Assembly (NCBI RefSeq): GCF_018802605.1
Contig: NZ_CP069161.1
Location: 2,170,001 to 2,234,000 of the forward strand
Direction of reading: 5' to 3'
Source: Paludibacterium paludis
Lineage (GTDB): Bacteria; Pseudomonadota; Gammaproteobacteria; Burkholderiales; Chromobacteriaceae
Length of the DNA stretch: 64,000 nt
The position numbers were made by a program, and so were the translations under genes. Below the pieces are notes generated by a model that was not told where the DNA came from, did no database searches, and was given only the letters and a program-made list of their open reading frames with translations. Positions 19,800-26,573 of this stretch are shown piece after piece. Each line of letters starts with the position of its first letter. Position 1 is the first letter of the stretch.

Positions 19800-20408
19800 T
19801 TATCCCTCGTTGGTTTGGTGTGCAATGCTGTCGGCGACGCCCAATGTCGCGCGCAGCTGTTTTCTTATGTCGTGTAAATATACCGGATTCACCCGGGCCA
19901 GTTGCAAGGCGCCCTGCAATGCCGCGAACAGCAGCATGCCCACGGACTCGGGTTCGCCCTGGAAGCGGAATTCGCCGCTATCGCGGCCGGTCGTGACGAT
20001 TTGCACCGCCCACAGGCGCATCGCTTCAATGAAGGCGGCGGCTTCGTGTTGCATTTCCTCCGGCAAGGTATGGTATTCGGTTGAAAGCATGCCACTGGGG
20101 CAAACCTGCTCATCCTTGTCGAAGTAGGCGTAGGCCACGTCGAAAAACTGCTCGAGCTGCTTTTCGCAGCGCTGATCCGCGCAAGCCTCGACAAACCGCG
20201 CCAGCCGGCGCCGGTACCGTTGTATCAGGGCGACGCCCAGATCGGACTTCTTGGGAAAGTGGTAATGAATGGCGGCATTGCGCACGCCAAGCTCCCGGCT
20301 GATGTGCTGGTAGCTGAAAGCGTTGAACCCGCGAGTCAACAGCAACTGCTCGGCGATGTCGAGAATGCGTTTGCGGGTGTCGTTTTGCGGGTCGTTGGCA
20401 GGTTTCAT
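19800..20408 (-). CDS. TetR/AcrR family regulator of the acyl-CoA operon
   Basis: A 202-residue repressor. The N-terminal helix-turn-helix (residues 10-58: TRKRILDIAEQLLLTRGFNAFSY... GVRNAAIHYHFPKKSDL) is canonical TetR. The C-terminal ligand domain is of the TetR_C type common in fatty-acid regulators. It is the first gene of a three-gene operon with the thioesterase-like and dienoyl-CoA isomerase genes. A perfect dyad 14 bases upstream of the start suggests autoregulation. An acyl-CoA ligand is inferred from the neighbours. Confidence 0.9.
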   Translation of the reverse strand: MKPANDPQNDTRKRILDIAEQLLLTRGFNAFSYQHISRELGVRNAAIHYHFPKKSDLGVALIQRYRRRLARFVEACADQRCEKQLEQFFDVAYAYFDKDEQVCPSGMLSTEYHTLPEEMQHEAAAFIEAMRLWAVQIVTTGRDSGEFRFQGEPESVGMLLFAALQGALQLARVNPVYLHDIRKQLRATLGVADSIAHQTNEG

Positions 20409-20421
20409 CCGGCAAACTTTA

Positions 20422-20437
20422 CTTACTGGTCAGTAAG
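20422..20437 (-). promoter_or_regulatory. Palindromic operator for the TetR regulator
   Basis: A perfect 7-2-7 inverted repeat, CTTACTG-gt-CAGTAAG, lies 14 bases upstream of the tetR start. Dyads of this size placed against the start of the regulator gene are typical autorepression sites of TetR proteins. Confidence 0.75.
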
Positions 20438-20531
20438 GTGTCAATTTACCTTGCCATTCGGCATCGCCAATGGTCTAGTTAAGGTATCATGGCCTGAATA
20501 GAGGCCGAAACAGGGATGGGTAAAAACAAGC

Positions 20532-21365
20532 ATGAGACTGAAATTCAGCAAGATGCACGGATTGGGTAATGACTTCGTCGTGATCGACGGCGTGCGCCAA
20601 ACCGTCACCCTGGATACACATCGCATCAAGCAATTGGCCGACCGCCATTTCGGTATCGGTTTTGACCAGATGCTGCTCGTTGAGGCCCCCCACGCCCCGG
20701 AAAACGATTTTCGCTATCGCATATTCAACAGCGACGGCAACGAGGTCGAGCAATGCGGCAATGGCGCGCGCTGCTTTGTCCGCTTCGTCACGGACCAGAA
20801 ACTGACCAATAAAAGCGCGATCCGGGTGGAAACCGCGAAAGGCGTGATCGTGCCGGAACTGCACGCCGACGGGCGCATCGTGGTGGACATGGGCGTGCCA
20901 CGGCTCTCCGCCGCCGACATTCCGTTCCTGGCCGATGGCGAGGCGGTCGAGCACGAATTGGAACTGGAGGGCGGCGTCCGCGTGAGCATCACCGCCGTCT
21001 CCATGGGCAACCCCCATGCGGTACAGGTCGTTGACGATGTCGACACGGCCCCCGTGGCCGCGCTGGGCGCCCTGATCGAGCGCCATCCCCGCTTTCCCGC
21101 CCGGGTCAACGCCGGGTTCATGCAAATCGTTTCGCGCAACAAAGTGCGCTTGCGGGTCTTCGAACGGGGCGCCGGCGAGACGCTCGCCTGCGGGACGGGC
21201 GCCTGCGCCGCCGTGGTGACCGGCATCCTGCGGGGCTTGCTGGACGCCAGAGTGCAGGTGGAAACCCGCGGCGGCCACCTGACCATCGAATGGAAGGGGC
21301 CGGGCACGCCGGTGCGCATGACGGGCCCCGCCTCCACCGTATTCACCGGCGAGATCGAAGTCTGA
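20532..21365 (+). CDS. dapF: Diaminopimelate epimerase
   Basis: Converts LL- to meso-diaminopimelate for lysine and peptidoglycan synthesis. It is 277 residues, the family norm. Both catalytic cysteines are in view: [10 protein letters not shown] in the N-terminal half and [12 protein letters not shown] in the C-terminal half. The N-terminus [19 protein letters not shown] is diagnostic. It is followed after 39 bases by a DUF484 gene, as in many proteobacteria, where xerC usually comes next. Here xerC is not found, because an accessory island begins instead. Confidence 0.97.
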   Translation: MRLKFSKMHGLGNDFVVIDGVRQTVTLDTHRIKQLADRHFGIGFDQMLLVEAPHAPENDFRYRIFNSDGNEVEQCGNGARCFVRFVTDQKLTNKSAIRVETAKGVIVPELHADGRIVVDMGVPRLSAADIPFLADGEAVEHELELEGGVRVSITAVSMGNPHAVQVVDDVDTAPVAALGALIERHPRFPARVNAGFMQIVSRNKVRLRVFERGAGETLACGTGACAAVVTGILRGLLDARVQVETRGGHLTIEWKGPGTPVRMTGPASTVFTGEIEV

Positions 21366-21404
21366 TCGCGCTCCCTGCTTATCATCGTTAGAGGTAATGC
21401 CGCC

Positions 21405-22055
21405 ATGCACAGCGATGACGTGCTCGCTTTTCTGGATAGCCATCCGGACTTCCTGACGCATCATGCCGAACGTTTCGGCCTGCGCGCCGCCCCTCAGGAA
21501 CGGGTTGTCGTTTCCTTCGCCGAAAGGCAACTGCTGGACATGAAAGACCGGATCCGGCAACTGGAATCCCGGCTGCATCAACTGGTACGGCATGGCGAGG
21601 CCAATGACCTCATCCAGGCAAGAAGCCACAGGTTAGCGCTCGGACTTATGCAAGCCAGGAGCACGGAGAGTGTGCTCGCCGCCGTAAGCAAAGGTCTGCT
21701 GGACATTTTTCAGATCGACCGCGTCGCCTTGCGTCTGTGGCACCCTCAAGCCGAAACGCGCACACCGTCCTGCACGACCACCCGCGCGGACATCCAGCTT
21801 CTGGCGCGCAATCTTTCCGCCCCCAGCTGCGGCCCTTATGCCAACGACGAGGTGCTAAGCTGGTTCCCGCCGGTGCCGGTCCTGCAGTCCTTCGCCCAGA
21901 TCGCCTTGCGGGAAGAGAGCGGCGAGCCGTTCGGTCTTCTGGTGCTCGCCAGCGACAACGCCGATCGGTTCACCTTCGACATGCACACCCACTACCTCGC
22001 GCAGATGGGCGAGATGGTCTCGGCGGCGCTGCTGCGCACCCTCGGCGCGGAGTGA
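21405..22055 (+). CDS. DUF484 family protein (GAF-like)
   Basis: A 216-residue protein of the DUF484 family, which has a GAF-like fold and unknown function and usually sits between dapF and xerC. Recognisable features are VLAFLDSHPDFLTHHAERFG at the start, then FAERQLLDMKDRIRQLESRL with coiled-coil character, and the GAF-like core IFQIDRVALRLW. Taggtaatgccgcc offers a weak ribosome site. Its TGA overlaps an ATG (ATGA at 22052-22057), which implies that a coupled downstream gene once followed. That next reading frame stops after 28 codons. Confidence 0.88.
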   Translation: MHSDDVLAFLDSHPDFLTHHAERFGLRAAPQERVVVSFAERQLLDMKDRIRQLESRLHQLVRHGEANDLIQARSHRLALGLMQARSTESVLAAVSKGLLDIFQIDRVALRLWHPQAETRTPSCTTTRADIQLLARNLSAPSCGPYANDEVLSWFPPVPVLQSFAQIALREESGEPFGLLVLASDNADRFTFDMHTHYLAQMGEMVSAALLRTLGAE

Positions 22056-22141
22056 TGCCCACGCTCGCGGTGCCCGAAATCGTCGGGATTGCCGCGAGCG
22101 CCCCACTCACGGACAAGGCGGCGCCTCATCATCATGCTTGA
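22055..22141 (+). other. Truncated reading frame coupled to DUF484
   Basis: A 28-codon frame starts in ATGA overlap with the DUF484 stop and ends at 22141, where the sequence changes to island-type DNA. It may be the surviving 5' end of a gene lost when the island arrived; xerC is the usual neighbour. The residues (MPTLAVPEIVGIAASAP...) do not look like a XerC N-terminus, so identity is not claimed. The following 160 bases to 22301 show no gene. Confidence 0.25.
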
Positions 22142-22301
22142 AGTCCCAGAGCTTGAGCTGGCGCAGCGGGGTCAATTCCCAGCGAGCAAGTACAAGCGAC
22201 CCTACGCTATCGAGTCGAACTCCACCAATCCGAGTGCGAGGCGCTTGTTGGCATGCCAAGCGGCAGGCATGCGGCACACAACCTCAAACGCGCATGGATC
22301 C

Positions 22302-23226
22302 TGAGCCGCCCCGGGTTTCGCGGAGGCTCCCTCACTTGAGAGAAGGGAGCCATGAGCAAATCTCATCAAGTTTTCCCCTGAGATCCGCGAGTGCGCCGTG
22401 CGCATGGTCTTTGACGCCAAGGATCAGTACGAATCGCAATGGGCTGCAATCGTTTCGATCGCCGACAAGATCGGCTGCACTGCCGAAACGCTGCGCTGCC
22501 CTCGGGCCCAGCGTGACGACATCTTGATGGTTGAGATCGAGCGCGTTTGGCAGGTCAACCAGCAGGTGTACGGCGCCGACAAGGTCTGGCGTTAGCTGCG
22601 GCAAGGCGGTTCGCACCAATCGGCCCGATCCGGCGGTGACGTGTTCGCAGGACCGGGGGAACCGGCAGTTTGTCGCCGACCGGCCAAACCAACTGTGGGT
22701 CCCGGACTTCACCTACATGTCGACTTGGCATGGTTTCGTCTACGTCACTTTCGTCATCGACGTCTTCGCCCGCTTTATCGTTGGCTGGCGCGTCAGTCGC
22801 AGCATGCACACCGAGTTTGTGCTTGATGCGCTGGAACAAGCGTTGTGGGCGCGGCAGCCGAGTCGCGACGCTTTGATCCACCACAGCGATCGTAGCTCGC
22901 AATACGTCTCGATCCGCTACAGCGAACGGCTGGCCGAAGCGGGCATCGAGCCTTCGGTCGGCAGCACTGGCGACAGCTGCGACAACGCGCTGGCAGAGAC
23001 GATCAATGGCTTGTACAAGGCGGAGGTCATTCACCGGCACAGGCCGTGGAAGAGTCTGGAGGCGGTGGAGCTGGCGATGCTGGAATGGGTGGCCTGGTTC
23101 AATCGCCACCGCTTGCTGGCACCGATCGGTTATATTACACCGGCGAACTACTATCGCAGTCGGAGCGAGCAGGCCATGCTGGTCTGACTCACACAAAATG
23201 GCCTCCGCGAAACCCGGAGCGGCTCA
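22302..23226 (+). mobile_element. Degenerate IS3-family insertion sequence with both inverted repeats
   Basis: Terminal inverted repeats of about 26 bp with one mismatch are visible: left tgagccgcc..., read inward from 22302, and right ...gcggctca, ending at 23226. The element is 925 bp against roughly 1.2-1.3 kb for an intact relative, because of an internal deletion that joins the end of orfA to the middle of orfB. No target duplication is seen: the flanks are tcc on the left and atg on the right. It marks the left side of the low-G+C island and is probably immobile by itself. Confidence 0.9.
22352..23187 (+). pseudogene. IS3-family transposase remnant (orfA fragment fused to disrupted orfB)
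   Basis: OrfA begins MSKSHQVFP and meets a stop. The helix-turn-helix part then continues in another frame ([21 protein letters not shown]). It fuses to an orfB fragment (VYGADKVWR) that ends in TAG at 22592 where relatives have CAG (Gln). The remaining orfB (NRQFVADRPNQLWVPDFTYMS... to LLAPIGYITP) is open in a further frame to 23187 and keeps the DDE residues: Asp in VPDF, Asp in HHSDRSSQY and Glu in NALAETINGLYK. With at least one frameshift, a deletion and a nonsense codon, no full transposase can be made. Confidence 0.9.
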
Positions 23227-23528
23227 ATGCCTGGATCGTCGCATTGATTACCGCGATCGGTTGATCACCGAGAGGTTGTGACTTGGGAGCAACAACGAAA
23301 CGCCAGAGGCGCTCGTATCAACAGGATGTTCTCTACCGAAGCGACTAGGAAAAAATTGGCCAAAGCCTACCATGCCCTCGCTTCTGACAAACCGTCATAA
23401 CTCTGTGCAAAGATGTCAGGAGAACTCGAGCGATTCAAACTTGGATGAACTGGTGGCGAAGCTGAGGCTGGAATGACAAGATTTTCGAGAGTTCCGGCTA
23501 CCATTCCCTCTGCGCCAAAAAATTTTAA

Positions 23529-23557
23529 TTGCATAACCATTTACATTATTCTAATCT
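23529..23557 (+). promoter_or_regulatory. Candidate promoter of the cupin/MFS island operon
   Basis: TTGCAT (23529-23534), a 17-base spacer and TAATCT (23552-23557), in AT-rich DNA about 90 bases before the first cupin gene. This is a reasonable sigma-70 match; it is not tested. Confidence 0.5.
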
Positions 23558-23562
23558 AAAAA

Positions 23563-23574
23563 CATAACGTTATG
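23563..23574 (+). promoter_or_regulatory. Perfect palindrome at expected transcription start of island operon
   Basis: CATAACGTTATG is a perfect 12-bp palindrome placed 5 bases after the candidate -10 box, where a repressor site would block initiation. No regulator gene is present in the island, so any cognate protein would be encoded elsewhere. Confidence 0.4.
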
Positions 23575-23632
23575 AATGATGATTTATCGCAGTTACCTTT
23601 CTTGATTTAAAGTCTTCGCACTCTTTGATCAC

Positions 23633-23642
23633 AAAGGAGGTG
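23633..23642 (+). promoter_or_regulatory. Consensus Shine-Dalgarno of first cupin gene
   Basis: AAAGGAGGTG is a near-perfect anti-16S match five bases before the ATG at 23648. It fixes this start and suggests strong translation. Confidence 0.85.
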
Positions 23643-23647
23643 TTTCA

Positions 23648-24877
23648 ATGGTTTTTGAAAAAATCTCAGATCAAGTATGCCGCGAACGTTTTAGCATTGA
23701 TGGCCTACAATTTGAACCAAATGTCGTCCAGGACATCGATGGACCCTGCGGATGGTTTACGAAAAAACTGATATCAAGTGAAGGCCCTCTTATTTCAGAC
23801 TTTGTAACCCACGAAGCAACATTTCGGTACTCGACTTTTGGTATTCACATCGGCCAAGATGACCGGCTCACATTCATGGGGGAGAACGGCCAGAGAATCC
23901 ATGGGTATTTCGTTGACTGTCGGGAAGGCAGTCCAACGCTGCACAAACTAGTGGCCCTTGATTTCTCGCCTGGCTTTCATCGCCACCTCGTTATTCCTCG
24001 AGGCGTAGCTCATACGTTCGATAACCTGGAACACATCGTTACACGTGATGAACCGGTTTGGTACTCCGATGAGAATAATCCGGCGTGGAATGTGGACAAC
24101 GACCTAATCTCTGTCATTCGAGACACCGAACCGAGTGCATTTCCGGTCGTTCGCGCAAATAAGCACCGTCTTCCTGACGAAGCACACCGATTCCTGTCGC
24201 GGCTCTCGCAGACACTCCTTGAGAGCCCGAAGAGTTATTTGGCCAGGTTCCCAGTGAAGATCGGTGGTGCTGAACAGTTCGTCATGTTCGAGCCCAAATC
24301 GTGGGCCAACGACGAGAGTGAACTCGAAGCACTGCTCAACGTACCCATCATTGCTGGTGTTGAGGTGAGGCGCAACCGTTACGCGCTCACAGGCCCAAAG
24401 TCGTGGACGCTTGTGCCCAACACGGCGGCGTGCGTGGCCGACATCCTGCTTCTCCCCGCTACGGTTGGCGAGAGCGCACTACAACATTGCCACGCCCGCA
24501 CTAGAAAGTGGTACACGTTTCTAAACCACCAGGGTGTCACCATCGAGTTCGACTTTGTGGATCGTCGAGGTGATTCGTCAACGTTTGGGACGAGATCTCG
24601 CCTCTGCACGACTTGCGACCCGCGCATTAGCATTGCCATTGATCATGGTATAGCGTACTCAGTTCGGTGTCCTAAGGATGTCCTCGTTCGTTGCGAGCAT
24701 GAAGTGTTTGTTGATCAAAATGAGCCTCGCACCGACATACCCATGTTTAACCAGGATCTGATGTCTGTTCCCGCCGATGAGCTCGGTTCGGAACTATTGC
24801 TACCTAAGCTGCGTTGTCCTGATGTTGTTGTCTATCAGATGGCGAAGCTGGAACAGCAGGCGGTAGTCGCCGCTTAG
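23648..24877 (+). CDS. Tandem-cupin protein, RmlC (dTDP-4-dehydrorhamnose 3,5-epimerase) fold, paralogue 1
   Basis: A 409-residue soluble protein. Residues 30-165 follow the RmlC pattern: STFGIHIGQ aligns with the RGLHxQ segment that carries the catalytic His; YFVDCREGSPT with the VDLRxxSPT strand; HLVIPRGVAHTFDNLE with the P-x-G-x-A-H-G-F-x-x-L segment; and NPAWNVDNDLIS with the terminal D-D-P region. Residues 215-375 look like a second, more diverged cupin (HCHARTRKWYTF, FDFVDRRGDSSTF, CDPRISIAIDHGIAYSV). The gene is paralogous to the one at 26574-27884. G+C is lower than in flanking genes. RmlC enzymes epimerise nucleotide-linked sugars, but no sugar genes are nearby and the real substrate is unknown. 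Confidence 0.75.
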   Translation: MVFEKISDQVCRERFSIDGLQFEPNVVQDIDGPCGWFTKKLISSEGPLISDFVTHEATFRYSTFGIHIGQDDRLTFMGENGQRIHGYFVDCREGSPTLHKLVALDFSPGFHRHLVIPRGVAHTFDNLEHIVTRDEPVWYSDENNPAWNVDNDLISVIRDTEPSAFPVVRANKHRLPDEAHRFLSRLSQTLLESPKSYLARFPVKIGGAEQFVMFEPKSWANDESELEALLNVPIIAGVEVRRNRYALTGPKSWTLVPNTAACVADILLLPATVGESALQHCHARTRKWYTFLNHQGVTIEFDFVDRRGDSSTFGTRSRLCTTCDPRISIAIDHGIAYSVRCPKDVLVRCEHEVFVDQNEPRTDIPMFNQDLMSVPADELGSELLLPKLRCPDVVVYQMAKLEQQAVVAA

Positions 24878-24926
24878 GTTTTTGTTGGGGTCTGCAATAC
24901 TTCATCGTTAACTTAAGGAGATTCAT

Positions 24927-25208
24927 ATGCAATCAGCGCAAGATGTGTCCCTAGCCTCTTGGAAAGAAGAACTGTCTAGCCTCGTCGCTTCGGCGAGGAC
25001 GGCAGAAGACCTCGCCGCCCTGAGTGCCTTCGAAAACGCCCTCAGCCCGTACCTCGACAACCCCGGCGCATTGCGCACACTTCTTGGCAAAATCCAGAGC
25101 CCCGCCATTGAGCCGGCACTCGAAGCTATCGTGGCGAAGAGTGAATTCCAAAGCTTGGCAGAAGTGAAAGCCATGCTGCCGAGCTACATCGAAGTGGTTG
25201 CTGCCTAA
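24927..25208 (+). CDS. Unrecognised 93-residue protein of the cupin/MFS island
   Basis: A small, acidic-leaning, probably all-helical protein (MQSAQDVSLASWKEELSSL... ending SYIEVVAA) without Cys, signal peptide or membrane segment. A clear AAGGAG six bases before the ATG shows that it is translated. It sits 49 bases after the first cupin gene and about 100 bases before the MFS gene, in the same direction. No family is recognised. It could be a precursor or carrier peptide acted on by the cupin proteins, or an accessory subunit. Its last four residues, VVAA, are also those of the preceding cupin protein, which may be chance. Confidence 0.6.
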   Translation: MQSAQDVSLASWKEELSSLVASARTAEDLAALSAFENALSPYLDNPGALRTLLGKIQSPAIEPALEAIVAKSEFQSLAEVKAMLPSYIEVVAA

Positions 25209-25227
25209 GCAATTACCCTGTTCCTGA

Positions 25228-25397
25228 ATGCAGACTCTGTCAAACACTCCACCCCGGGTGACGTTGACCCTCATCGCACTCGGGGCTTTTCTCGTGCTGT
25301 ACGAGGCCATAAATGCAGACTCCTTCAAGCACTCTACCCCGAGTGACGTTGACCTTCATCGCACTCGGGGTTTTTCTCGCGTTGTCCGAGGCCATAT
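25228..25397 (+). repeat. Diverged 85-bp tandem duplication of the MFS gene start
   Basis: Copy 1 (25228-25312) and copy 2 (25313-25397) are offset by 85 bases. They differ at 11 of the first 84 positions, and most differences change the amino acid. Both begin ATG CAG ACT and encode MQT-x-S-x-T-x-PRVTLT-x-IALG-x-FL. Copy 1 runs out of frame into copy 2 because 85 is not a multiple of three. It therefore looks like the relic of a former paralogous transporter gene rather than a recent slip. The GAGG near the end of copy 1 serves as ribosome site for copy 2. Confidence 0.85.
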
Positions 25398-26563
25398 ATG
25401 ACTTGGCGTTTGCCAACATGGCCTACACGATTACCGGCAAGACCCTCTCCGTCACGACGACCTACGCGGTTGGGTATGGCGCGGAGATTCTTGTCACGCT
25501 TCTTGGTGCCGGTTTCATCGATCGCTTCAACAAGTGGCGGCTCTTTCTCGCGACGCAGGCGGCCAACATCATCGTCTTTGCGCTCGCGGCAGTCCTGCTT
25601 AGTCGCGAAAATCCGACCGTCGCTACGGTCTGGTTCTTTGCCTTTTTCGTTGATCTCATCCATCAATACTCACGCCTCATCGTCTTTGCGCTGGTGCCAT
25701 TCCTCTTTGCGAAGGATGAGATTCCAAGGCTTAACGGCATGCTGGCCGTGTGCAACGGCGTCGCCAAGGCGCTCGGTCCGGTTGTCGGCGCGATTGCAAT
25801 TCTCTATGTCGGTCTTCCCGCGTCGCTTCTGGGTTCGATCGCCTTCATGGTCGGCGCGCTGGTTCTGACGATGGCCCTCGGAGTGATGAGTCAAGCCTCC
25901 ACTATCCCGGCGATTGTCAGTGTTCCCGAAGAACGTTTCAGAGATCGACTCCAAGAGAGCGTGTTCGGTGCGTCGCGAGCCGCGTATCAACTGCTTGCCC
26001 TTCCTCGCTGGCGCTGGTTCCTCGCGTCGTACTCAAGCTGTGTGCTCGTCATCGGCGTCCTCGCACTCCTCTGGATTCCCCTGCTCCGCAGTTTCCATGG
26101 ATTCTCGGATGCCGAGACCGGCTACCTCATGAGCACGGGAACATTCGGTGCCGTCATCGGGGGAAGCATGCTGCGGCGACATGCACAACTCTCGAAGCTC
26201 ACCTCGGTGTTGCGCGCTGCCCACTTCGTCATGGCGTTCGGTATATTCGTCGCTTTTGTCGTGCGTGGCAATCCTTATGTCGTGGGCATTGGAATGTTCG
26301 CCTTCCACGTGGGAACGACGATGTATTTCCGCAGTACGGCGAGTGCGATTCAAACGAACATACCGAAGGATGTTATTGGCAGTTGGTACGGAGCCATCGA
26401 CTTCATCAGCCGCTTCGTTGGTCTTGCCGGCATCCTGTTTGCAGGCTGGGCGTTCGACGCCATCGGCCCCTACGCGTTGTACACCGCATTGCTGGTACTG
26501 CTCCTCGTCAGCGTGCTTAACTGGCGCGGCAGCAACCATGCACTTGAGAGCGCTCCTGTTTGA
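25313..26563 (+). CDS. MFS transporter of the cupin island
   Basis: A 416-residue inner-membrane protein with about 12 predicted transmembrane segments and the general layout of MFS exporters of the EntS/MFS_3 type. An early acidic helix (LSEAIYDLAFANMAYTI) precedes a loop-2-like segment GAGFIDRFNKWR, matching the G-x-x-x-D-R-x-x-R/K-R motif A. Export is the more likely direction given the neighbours, but this is inference. The start chosen has GAGG six bases upstream within the duplicated segment. The second tandem-cupin gene begins ten bases after this stop. Confidence 0.85.
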   Translation: MQTPSSTLPRVTLTFIALGVFLALSEAIYDLAFANMAYTITGKTLSVTTTYAVGYGAEILVTLLGAGFIDRFNKWRLFLATQAANIIVFALAAVLLSRENPTVATVWFFAFFVDLIHQYSRLIVFALVPFLFAKDEIPRLNGMLAVCNGVAKALGPVVGAIAILYVGLPASLLGSIAFMVGALVLTMALGVMSQASTIPAIVSVPEERFRDRLQESVFGASRAAYQLLALPRWRWFLASYSSCVLVIGVLALLWIPLLRSFHGFSDAETGYLMSTGTFGAVIGGSMLRRHAQLSKLTSVLRAAHFVMAFGIFVAFVVRGNPYVVGIGMFAFHVGTTMYFRSTASAIQTNIPKDVIGSWYGAIDFISRFVGLAGILFAGWAFDAIGPYALYTALLVLLLVSVLNWRGSNHALESAPV

Positions 26564-26573
26564 GGACGAAGAC

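Larger units (their letters stand above)
23227..23647. other. Non-coding, AT-rich stretch before the cupin operon
   Basis: About 420 bases hold no convincing gene. The distal 150 bases are clearly AT-rich and carry the probable promoter, a 12-bp palindrome and a strong ribosome-binding site for the downstream cupin gene. A short frame reading MFSTEATRKKLAKAYHALAS (from 23325) has no recognisable family. Confidence 0.6.

Noticed and set aside
22055..22141. 28-codon frame as the N-terminus of XerC
   Set aside because: Position fits but the residues do not resemble a XerC start, so only a truncated coupled frame is reported.
25228..25395. ATG at 25228 as the true MFS start
   Set aside because: The frame shifts out after 28 codons because the copies are 85 bases apart, and there is no ribosome site before it.
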